Assembly (NCBI GenBank): GCA_033065855.1
Contig: JAVXUO010000829.1
Span: forward strand, 62,001 to 126,000
Direction of reading: 5' to 3'
Origin: Escallonia rubra
Taxonomy: Eukaryota; Streptophyta; Magnoliopsida; Escalloniales; Escalloniaceae
Length of the DNA: 64,000 nt
Shown: piece by piece, positions 34,279-46,200 of the stretch
Position numbering within the stretch: the first letter of the stretch is position 1
How the letters are laid out: each line of letters starts with the position of its first letter
Translations under genes and position numbers: made by a program
Notes under the pieces: generated by a model
Databases searched by the model: none
What the model saw: the letters and a program-made list of their open reading frames with translations, nothing else
What the model was told of the DNA's origin: nothing

Positions 34279-37200
34279 TCATATTGCAAGGATATCAAAT
34301 TCATGAGGCATGAAATCTTCACTGGGCCTGTAGTACTTGTCAGGGGAATATAGGCTCAGGTTGGTCACTTGGCTAGTATAGAGGCAGGCAAATCTCTCCA
34401 CCTGCATAATGCAAAAAAAAAGTTGCATCAAACCAGACGCACTGTATACCACAAAAAACCAAGCCATCCCCTTTAAAGATGAAGTGTATTCATAAAACAA
34501 TCGGACCTGATGTGAAAAGCGGGAATTCTGGTAGCCTGTCTTCATTAGTTGTCCCCACACCTTGTGGAACTGTTGATCAGAAACATGTCAAGCATTCTTT
34601 ACGCGACAAGTGATACATGCGAGAGGAATGTAGGGAGTGGAGGCAAGAATAACAGGTAAGGAGGCAAAAAAGTTGGATACTGCTAAAACAAAATCTTTAG
34701 AAGCAAGGGTGAAGTTGAACATGATTATTCTGTGAAACTAATTCCCATACATTCAATACCTATGAAAGTGAAATCTCAAATGGCAAAGGTAAATTCCCAC
34801 CCTTCTTCTTCCCACCCCCTCCACCCCAAACCAAAAGGAAAAGAGAGAGAGAGAGAGAGAAGCGGCACCGCCTTTGGTCATGATTGATGCAAATGGAAGA
34901 AGCTAAACGTGATTCATACTTTGGTGAATGAGAAAGCCAACAATATCTTTGTCCTTTGATCATTCAAATCCAACGCAAAATGCAAGTAAATGTAAATAAT
35001 GAAAAAGCAGCATTTTCCCTCGTTATTGCATAGGAAAATGGCAATTCCAACCTGGAGGGAGCATCACTTGCCAGCTTTGAGGGTTGGAATTGAATTTCTA
35101 GTTATTACCTTTTGGTGACATTCACGTTGAGCTTGTTGATGACTGAAACGAACTTGCTCCCTTTGGGACTACAAAACCAAAAAAGCACAACATAGGGTTT
35201 AAGTTGGTGTCAGGCATGCAAAATCTTTGTCAAGTCCAACACTAAACTTAGTTAGATATGACATAACCACAACCTGGAAAGAAAAACCATCTTCACATCA
35301 TTTTAAACTGTCGTAGCATTGTTTCAGTATTTGTGCATAAATTTGATTATTGTGTCTATGGGAACGTAAGAAAATGAAATTCTCGCATAATTGATACTCC
35401 AACTTTCTTTTGTAAGTACAAGGACCAACCTCTAGTATTTCAAGTTCACAAGACAACATTTGCTTCTCATCGGCATTCAGGCCTTCAAACCTAAACCAAA
35501 ATATCACAAATCAAAGTACGACAAAAAAGCTGAAAAAAAAATTCAGAAAATAAGGTAACATAACTCGCAATTGATGAAAAATAAGCACCCCCCCACCCCC
35601 AAATCACCCCCCCACCCAAAAAAAAAAAAATAGAAGAAGAAGAAAGAGAAAGAAGTGTAGATTTTAGCTTACACTAGTAGACACGTGATGTTCAACAGAG
35701 TGGGTACTTACCTGAGTGACCATTTCAGGTGATGTATTTTGTCTTCAATGCAATCACGCTCACTCCTCAACAAACGTAGTTGCTGCAGCAAACCACTCAC
35801 AAATCGCATCATGCAGAGAAGAATTATAAACACTGAGAATCAATTAGTTTCTTTGCATCTCAAATTAACTATATAGTCGAGTAAGAAAATTGGGGGATTC
35901 ACACAGGTTGCCTTGTTGTTATCACAGGTCACCGACTCACAGGTTTGAAATGTCAAAGCAGCCTCTACAAAGTGGGAAAGGCTGCATACTTCTAACCTTT
36001 CCCCAAACCCGCGTAATGACGAGAATCTCGTGACTGGACTGCCTCTCTAAGACGGTAAGGTTAGTGCAACATATTTTAGACCATGAACATGTAACCCGAT
36101 GATTAGCACCAGTAGGTAACCAACTTCGACCTACGTTACATGGACTCAGTACTAGTGTCCTATTCGGATACGTGCCCAAGTGTCAGATTTGTCTAATTTC
36201 CAAAACCCATGCCACGGGGACACGGCGAATATTGCTATTCATTGTTATTTTTTTGATATTCCTCATTTAACATGGTGTTTTATGTGACTCACAATGTTTT
36301 ACTTTAAACTTATATCATCTCAAAGCAATAAAGAACTAAAAAGAAACACTATGAGATAGTGTTGTTAGTGGCACATCATATGACATGTTTCAGACACATG
36401 CCCCATATCCATGTCCAAGTGTCGAGTGTCAGACACGGGCACTCACGCATTTTGAAGAGTCCATGTAACATACACGTTGACATGTCTACTACGACATCAA
36501 GATGCCAAAAGTATTCATAAGACTTGATTTCGTCCAATACTTAGTAGTATAGAAATACAACATGAACTAGAAAACTGACTAATACCTTGCGGGTATCCCT
36601 TGTTTCTGAAAGAAGTTCAACTTCCCTCTCAAGCTCTGGAACAACAAGCATTGTCCTCCAACCTGTTCAAACATGAATAAGAGCGCATATCATAAGAAAC
36701 CGCTGGCTACCATATCCCAAGTAAGAACCAAGCAAGACTTCCAGATGCATATGATTCAAGTCATCCTTTAACAAAGCTAAGTACTGAGGTCAACTTTTGG
36801 AAGCCATTAGCCTACTTCACGCATTGAAAATGTGAACCTCCCTATGTGCTTTATTTTGTTCAAACTGTGCTTCGAGTGTTCCAAAGTGTTCTTTTGTAAC
36901 TATTTCCATGGCCAGTTTCTGGAATATACTTCCTCAAAAACACCAGTGATCTTGGGCTTGAGATGACTGGATGGGTGATAGCCATGGAGTTTGGCGAAGT
37001 CTCTGCTCAACTAGCTTCAAGGTAAGTCTGTTTCCACCAACTCTTTTCCAAAGAATTGGTAATCAAGGTAAACATAACACAATTAACAATTTCATAGATT
37101 ACATAGCCCCTCCATCAAGTCTTCTCGGTTAATCTACCACATTTGACAATTCCAGAAGATGACAAATACATGTTCTCAACCCTGATTAAAGAGGGTGCTA

Positions 37201-40200
37201 CATTGTCTAGTACTCACGTTGTTTTTAATAAATTCAAGCAAAATTTGAGAAAAGAAAAGGTGATGACAAGAAAAACAGAACGAGGCCATAGATAAAAGTA
37301 GAAATTTTACCCAGAACTTTTTTACTGCGCAATATATCTCCGTAGATGTGATCCCCAACATATATAACCTGGTAAAGTGAATATCATTATGTTTTTATTA
37401 CACTGCAAAGAATATACACTTAGAAGCTTCCTGAAGCAAAGATGTTAACTCAGTAATGAACTCATAACCGTCCAGAACAACACTAACCAGAAAGTAACCT
37501 AAAATGATTAAGAACGGGTCTTCGTTGTCTTTGAGAGGAGATGCTGAGGGAATATTGGGCATAAATGCTCGAACCCCAGAGAGAATGTGGTTGTGGGCAT
37601 TGCCAAGGCCACAACAAGTGAAGGTTCTGCTTTTGGTAAATATAAACAGTAGAACGTGTCCATGTATGTATATATTTGGGTTCGTTTCTTCCCGTTTGAA
37701 TTTGACCCCTTTAGATTATTCTCATTGATTTGCCACCATGTTTAATTGCACACTTAATGGTGGTTATCTTTCTTTTGTTTGATTCCTCCCGCTTTTCATA
37801 TTGATTTGCCACTATGTTCATTTGTGCCCTCGGTGCGATGCACCTCAAATTATCTCTCTTTGATTGGTATCTCCACGAGCAATGCTAACTTGCACATGAT
37901 GAGGTAGAGGTGTCAAAAGGGCCGGGCGGCCCGCGGGCTGGCCCGACCCGGCCCGTTTCTGGCCCGGCCCTCTTGGTGAACAGTGACGGCCCTAAAATGG
38001 GCTTTGGGCCTGGGCTTGGACCAGGCCAGGAAATTCCAGAAAAAGCCCGGGTATGGCCTGGATTTCAGGCCCGGTTTTCAGACTGTGTGATTGCCCAATT
38101 ATAAAAACTCCAAAGTAGATTTCCAAGGTGGCCTATATAATAAGAGAGTCCAAGGGCAGCAATAGGCACCCACCCATAAACAAGAGGAAAATGTTTGGAA
38201 AAGACTAAAGGAAACCCAATCTCACAGAAAAACTCAAAATCAAGCGACTGTTCTATTTCAAACCTTCAAGGGCAATTGAAAATGTGCAGGACCCCATAAT
38301 ACAACCAATAAAACTCATAAACAAAAGAAATATTACACATAGCAGCACATATTTCTCATTCTTTTTCAATGTCCAGGTAATCTCTTCCCTTTTGAAGCCA
38401 CCCATCATATGGGTTTTACTGCTTACATGATTCAACAACTGATCTGAGCATATAAAACCATTTAGACAAAAAAGAACACATTTTTTCATTCAACATTCAA
38501 AATTTCCGAGAAAACCCAGCAATTCAAGAAACAAAAACTCACTTGTAACACCACAGTGGTAGCAAGGTCCTTGCTTTCCCATATCTCAATTTCAAAGGGG
38601 GATAATTCAACAGAAAATGGAAAAGGGGGAAAAAAGAACTAGTCCCTGGGCCTAGGGCCCGGCCCGGCCCAAGCCCGGCCCTAAATATTGGGCCTAGGGC
38701 TAGGGCTTGGACTGGGCCCATATATCCAGATTTCAGGCCCGGGCCCGGCCCGTTTTTGCTGGAGGCCTGATGGGCTTGGGCTGGAATTGACACCTCAGAT
38801 GAGGGGTGCTAAAGCATGATGCATTGTTGGGCCCATAATAACAGCTTAAGACTGTAGTCTTAGTGTCTTACATGCTGAGGGGGCATGTGATATATTACCA
38901 AAAGTAAGGGGAGGTTGGTGACATTTACTAGAATACAATATCCGAAATTAATATTACCTGTGAACTTGAACCAATATCCAGCAGTTTATGCAAATGAGCA
39001 ACATTGCCTCCCTGAAACCACACATTCAGAAGTGTCACTTTGTATACTGCTATTTCTTTCTCATTTGGGTGACTCCGGGGGAGTGGGGGGCTGTGGCGGG
39101 GGGAAGGAACTGATATAGACTTACAAGTATGGCCCAGTCACATACCTGGAAAACTCTGCATGTTCCTTTTAGGCTCTTTAGTGGCAGTTTCAAAGAATCA
39201 CTCCCCACCTTCTTAGTTAAAACGAGATCAACCTCGGATGGAGACATGAAGGGGAAGCAAATGAATATAACGTACAGCATAGTAGATGGGATATCTACAC
39301 TAACCTGAGGCATGGGACTGCCATTATCAGTATTCAAGAGCATTCCAGACTCAGGTACGACCTCAAAGAGATTGGACCGATTTTCATGGAAAAAACTTGG
39401 TTTTGCACTGAGTAATCAAATAGTTTATTTCTTTTTGTTAGTTAAAAGCATGAAGACAAATACTATGCAAAGGAATGGTGAGCATATCAAATTTGAAAAG
39501 CCAGTCGCAGACAGGCTTCCACAAGATCTCAAAATAAGTAAGCCGCAGAGGAAGCATAAACATGCAAAGACATGGCAGGGTAACAAATATCCCCCAGAGG
39601 ATAAAATTAGGCAGAGTCCTAAGAAACCAGAATTTTCATTTTAGGACAAACAACCGACTTGCCTTGGGAGTTTGTACGTATGGATGGCTACATCTGCCTT
39701 AACTTTCAAACTCACTCTTCTCCACCCCCACCCCACCCCCCATAGCACCCCTACAGACAGCCCCCTCTTCCCCCACCCACCCAGGCCTCCCTCCCCTGCC
39801 CGAGAAGATAATATACAAGCATACGTATAAACGCATAACTCAATTAATGAAATGGGATTTCACATAGCGTCATTCATAAAATCTGCAGTACAATTAATGC
39901 AACTGTTACCATAAAATGCAGTCAACATGCAACCAAAACGTAGGTCATTAAGAACTATTTTATGTCCATGTAAGAAATTATCATGACTGACTGGCTAATA
40001 TCCCAGTGAATGAGTGTAACATTTTAAAAATTAGAACTGAAAACAACAGCAACACAAGCCAATGCTGGATTTGCTTCGCCATAATGCAGCCCACGGCCGG
40101 TGGTGGGAAGGAGGGTGGGGAAGAGAGAGATGATTGTGATGTTACAAGGAAAGAATATGACCTGCCGGTGATGACAACATCAAAGTATTGCAGCCAATCA

Positions 40201-43200
40201 AAATTTGAAGAGGAACTACCATCCGATGTCGGGGCCCCACAGAGAAAGTTCATCACGATGTTTGTATAGTCCCATAGGCTGCAGCAGATAATTCGAGTTC
40301 TCAATACCTTTAGCTCTTGCTTATATATTGCATGCACTCCGCAAATTTAACACCAAATGTCAACCTAAATGTGGCTTTTGAAAGGAGTAGAGAGGGATAG
40401 GGGAGATCCGGAGAACCAATGACAGGTTTAATTTCTTAGTAGGAAAAAACTCCAACTTGTAAGAAGCCCATAACCAATTTGTCAATCGCATAAATGATAA
40501 TAAAATCGAAGGTGGCACTAGGTGTCTGTTGAAAAGGAAACATTTTGTACTAAATTCAATGAGCTTAAAAACAAGTAAAATACATTGACGTAACATTTAT
40601 TCGGGGAAATCCTTTCTTCCCTATTTCTAAAACTCTGAGAAAACGTCTATTTAGTTAGTATCCACGCGACTTCATACGCAAGTAATGAATAAATTTGACT
40701 AAGGACGAGCTTGAATAGGATATACGCATCACAACAAAGTGAAAAGAACGTTGACAGACGTCCAAATGTCAGTTGAAAAAATTAGGAAGGATTGATAGAT
40801 CAACATTACTTCCTTAGATTCATATAGCATCAAACACGTAGTTATAAATATAATGATTAACTATGGACCAATAGGAAGCAATGAGAAAGCTACAGACGAG
40901 GTTAAAATGAAATTAGTCAATATTTTTATTACTCCCTCAGTTGTAGAGAACTATTGTACAATGTACATCACACAAATTCTTCCGCCTGTTTCAACTCGAT
41001 TTTGCACCAGCACCCAACCTCAATAGATAGAAGATTTATCAAATCCAAATATCTATTCACCTTAAAAATAATATACTCTAGAAATTTAACATAAACAACA
41101 TTACCTGTTTGTCACCAAAAATGTTGAGCGACCAGAATCTCTAAGCATTTTTAGCATTGGTACTATAAGGGTATCTTCATTAATATACCTGATACACGAA
41201 GAGCACCATAGTCAAGTGAGAACTAAGAAAACCAGTGTCACTGTGTTTTAAAAGTAAAGCCTGTAAATAATTTTAATCAATAGCTATACAGCCTATACTC
41301 TGCAATTGTACTAAAACAGGAGGGTATCAAAGAAAACACCTCCTTAGGCAAGGCTGTAAAATGGGTCATTGATCACTAGGGATAATTAAATCAATGGGCA
41401 TCAATTTGCAAGAGAGGGTGGATGAGATCTTATAACTAAATTGAAGTCACAAAAAAGAAGTTAATGAGGGAAGTTAGAATCTATCTTTCTAATGTGGGGT
41501 GTGGGGATTATGCCTAACATCCTATTTCTTCCATGATCTATGGATCCACTAGATCTGGACACTTTGATGTGATCAACTACCCAAGATCTTGACTAGTTAC
41601 CAAATCAGTGGTGCTCGATCTAGTGTTGGAAAAACCAACACAAACCCTCTCCAACGCTGCACCAACACCACCCCCGCCCCCTAGAACAACCCTCAACCAT
41701 CTTTTATCCCCTTAATGAAAGGATTTCAAATCATTTTCCGGTTCACAAAACACAAAATACATTGTCCACCACCACCCAAGAAACAAAATATTAGGGAGTA
41801 GCTGAAATTGCATTTGTAGTGGTCTCGTGATAAGGAGAGCAGGGGCACTGTTTCAAAAGAGCAGACCCCACTAAAGACGAGAGTGAGGTACTACAAGGCC
41901 ATCTCTATTCACCACCCTTCTCGAGGAGCCATGCACGGACAGTGCTAAAAGCTCCTATGCTGTTCGAACAGAAAATAAGCTGCTGCAAACAGTGACGCAC
42001 AAATACAGCTATTATTATTCGGCAACATCCGTTACACAAATGGAAAGCTACAGCTACTACTATTTCCATAATGTCCTCTGTGGCAATTTAACTTCCAGTT
42101 CTGCCACTTGTCTAAACAGAAGAAAATTAAGACAGATTTGATTTCTTCTCTCTTATTCTGCGATGTTCACTACTCTTTTGACCTCAGAACTGATTTCTAT
42201 GCTAAATTTTACTCATTCTGGGGTCAGATCTACAAAATCTAAGCTTAATTATCAGATCAAAGTGGCTTGGGCTCAAACTAAGACTGCAGAATGTCATATC
42301 TTAGGGTATTTTCATAGATAGTCGGTCCAGTGGTTTCATTTAACAGCTAATTTGTGCCCTCTATAGTGCCGCATTGATAACAATGCTAATTTTGTGTTTC
42401 TAGTTCTTCAAATCTAATCTAGTTAATTACCCGCCTGGATTCTTTTTATAACTAAACCAATAAAGTAAGCTAGATGAGTTCCTGCCACAGAGCTGAGGGC
42501 AGGTGAAGTGTAGGCAATTAAAAACATTGGTATATAAAACTACTCTTCCGTGTGGGCGAGAAAATGTACTTCTGGAAAACCTCAAATGCCAGCCAACTAA
42601 TGCCCTACTAGTGAACAAGCATATTGACACAAGTTGCATAAACTAATCTTCATGGCTGCAAACTGTTAAAGCATCCAGGCAAACAGCGGTCAGGCCCTCG
42701 CTGCACTGACACGCCTCCATGTGTCTGGCTTGCTAAGGCAGAACGTGAAAAACTTTAGTTGTGAACCTTCACAATTTAAGTTAGGCCGCTTAATACCACA
42801 AACCATGCTAACACTACATCCTAGCCACAAAACAGACGATGCATCATTGCCTGCAACCTGTCTAGCATGAGGCATAAGTTCTCAACCTGAACATATTACA
42901 TATTAGCTCATTCCAAGCTGTGTATACCCATAGAGGAAAATGTAATAAAATCTGCCCCGACGATTAAATGTCAGGGCTAAATTACTCGTCCACTTAAAAC
43001 AAAAGCCCTTGTAGGATGTTAAATGTCAACACATATCTAAGAGCAAACCCTATTTGTCAAGAGCACTTTTAAAACAAATAAAAATAAAATTATGTTATAC
43101 CTTTTAGGATCTTTTGCAACCATCTGCTTCAAAGTTCCATCGCGATGGCACAAGTCCACTGCAGCTCGAACATCTTTATACATACGTGAGTAGCTGCCAA

Positions 43201-46200
43201 CATGTGTTACATAGCATCAATAAAGGGAAGGGATAATTAATCGAGCCAACCAAAACTATGGCATCTTTTAATTGGATAGAAAATTCCGAAATCTAAAAAA
43301 GTGCAACAAATACTATCCTATAGCAGCACTGATCATTACTATCCTTGAGTACTGTGCAGTGCACAATACTAGTACTGCATCAATGCAAAGACTTTTATTT
43401 TTTTATAGAGGTTAACAATGATGTGAAGTATTTCTAGTGGCTAGGGCACAGTGCTAGTATGATTTGTGGCAATAACCGTCCTAATAGGAACTTTCAATTG
43501 TTTCATAGAAAACTTAAAGAGTTAATTGCCAGGCTAGAAATTTTTCCTTTTTTAGTGCAATTTCCCTAATTAATCACCTTATAAAAGTAAATCAATCAAG
43601 ATCTAAAGGATGCGTTGGCATGTGCATTTATATCTAAGAAATGGCATGTGTCGAGAAATTGCAACCGGCATCTGCAGCTGTTATGTGCACAATTCCGCAA
43701 CAGATAATTCCTCCAAATACCATTGTAGAATGTTTAACCTCATGCATTCTCCTGTCATCAGACAAAAGGCCCTCTCTCCTCCACCCATCCCAAACAGCAA
43801 AAAAGGAATAAAATAAATAAAAACAAAACCCCATTGTGTTCTGCCATTGGCACCTTATCTTATTTGGGCACCAAAAGTCATCTCAGTGCTCTCATCTTCA
43901 TTGCTTTGTACATAATTTGTCCGATGCTCAGACAAGTATACTATTTGACGTGCTACATCTGTTCCGGCTTTTGCTCGCATAATGCTTTCTAATACTACAA
44001 ATCTACAATCTGATGCAGAAGCAATTCCCTCGAAATGTACGACAGATCTTGTTTCTAGTACAGCACCTGCTGGATGGGTATTTTGGTTTTTAAAGTGCTT
44101 TCTATCTTTATCATCAAGGATCCAAAACAGTGCCGACTTAAGCACTGAAACTTTACTTTCACCAGAACTTTAGGTTTCCCTAATTGTACAAAGTACTATT
44201 CCATCCCTTTTTTGTTGGAGACTCGAAGCTGGATTACCTCTTAGCAGTCACACTTGCTTCTCCTTCTTAATGTCCAATGCACAACTTCATATGGAAAAGA
44301 TGTCAGTAATTATCAAAATCTGAACTCTCGCACTTAAGACTGAAATTGTACTGTACTTTTTTCCCAAAGAACCTTGAGGTTCCCAATCCCACATTTCTTA
44401 AAACACAATAGCCAGACACCCCACCCTCAGAGACTAAAGCGGAACGTCCATACTCTCATAGCACGACCACAATTGGCTTACACATATGCTTAAAGAGCAC
44501 TCCTCAGTGTTACTTACCAAAAAAATATTTGCATAAGATATGTGCTAACTGGTGGGACTTAAATTAGGAGGTAATGCAGTGTTGGAGCTATGGAGAAGCA
44601 CTTAGAAGCGAAGGCTTTAGCTCAAGTAGGAGCAAGATAGAAGATATAGGGGGTAGGATCGAAGATGCATAATCATGGATGACCAAGAGCTGCCTTAGAA
44701 AGCTAATTTTTGGTATCTAGGGTCAGTAGAAAGTGAAGAGGGCCACGCCAAGGCAATATTGATAGATGGCACTTGTAACATAAGCTCCGGTATGCATAAT
44801 CATGGATGGCCAAGCTGCCTTAGAAAGCTAATTTTTGGTATCTAGGGTTAGTAGAGCGTAAAGAGGGCCATGCCAAGGTAATATTGATAGATGGCACTTA
44901 TAACATAAGCTCCGGCTGGAAATAATGGAGAAGTGCTTTCAGAATGCTATTAAGAAGACAGCGATGATTTTAGCTATGTTGTATAGCTCAGAATGTTGGG
45001 TAACTAAGAAGCAGATAAGAAATGTGAATGCTTGACAGGATGAGCAGCCACAGAAGGAAATAGAGCATAAAATGAGGACATGATTTGTTTCAACATGTTC
45101 AGCCTATGCTCTTAAAGGCCCAGGGAGGAAAGGGGACTCGAGCCAAGTTTGGGGGGTAACAAGAGGTAAGGACAGACCAAGAATACCATGGTCAGAAGTA
45201 AAGAGGACTTGATTGCTAGAGCATGTGTGGTGGAGCTGTAACACAACTAATTTGCACGCATGGATAACACGAGTACGAAGGTAGGTTCTCACTAATGTCT
45301 GTTCTGATGACTTATGAATTATGTAAAATAATCAGATGCAATTTTACGCTTTTTTAACGCTAAATATAGATACATACGCCTATCTCATGGATGATAAGAT
45401 AAATCTCAAATTTCCATATCAAGGGTAGTTCTCTCATTACTCAGAGCAAGACTCGTTGCGAGTGTAATTATTGAAATGTACACCACCGAAAATACATAAG
45501 CGAAAGAACTAAATACCTCTGAAAGAGAGCAGCAGCGAAAAAAAACATGGCAAATATCCACAAGGTACAAAATAATTTATCAACTAGATAATCATAGTCT
45601 AAACAATGACTGAGGTTCTTAAACACCATAATAGCGTCGAAAAGTTCTAAAGCAATATCTTGAGTAAATTTAGGAGAGCTACGTATCGGAGACCTCACTT
45701 TGAGCTGATTACTCTTATGTTGTTGTTTGTCTGCTGTTTCTATTTCCAACAAGGTCTCTTCTTCCTTAAACTTTCTCCCTTTGACGAATTCAAAACCAAA
45801 ATAATAAATTAGCTGAATAATGCTGTATGAGTTGCCTCATATACACTAAAGAATTGAAGTCATCAATTTCCCAAACTTACTGAAACCATTTGCATTAAAG
45901 TTTAGTTAATTGACGAGAGAAGGGGGTGAAAGACAATAAACTTGCTTCTTGGCAGCATTTATTGGAAAGTTTGAAAACGTGCACTCCCTTACTCTGTACC
46001 AACTGGAAACAATCCTGGATTATTGTCCTTGAAGTCAACAAGTTGGGCAAATAAGTAGGCTTCAGCAAGTGAAAAGAGGGTATCAATGAGTGCATAGTCT
46101 GGCTCATCAAACGCCTCTCTTGTCAAAGTGCTTCCATACGCAGCAACCTTATCTTCCTTAGACAATTCCTTGAAGCCATGATATGCTACTTTCACATACT

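Noticed and set aside
39312..39644. Plus-strand 110-codon frame
   Set aside because: It overlaps exon 8 of the 5'-nucleotidase on the opposite strand and is an antisense shadow.
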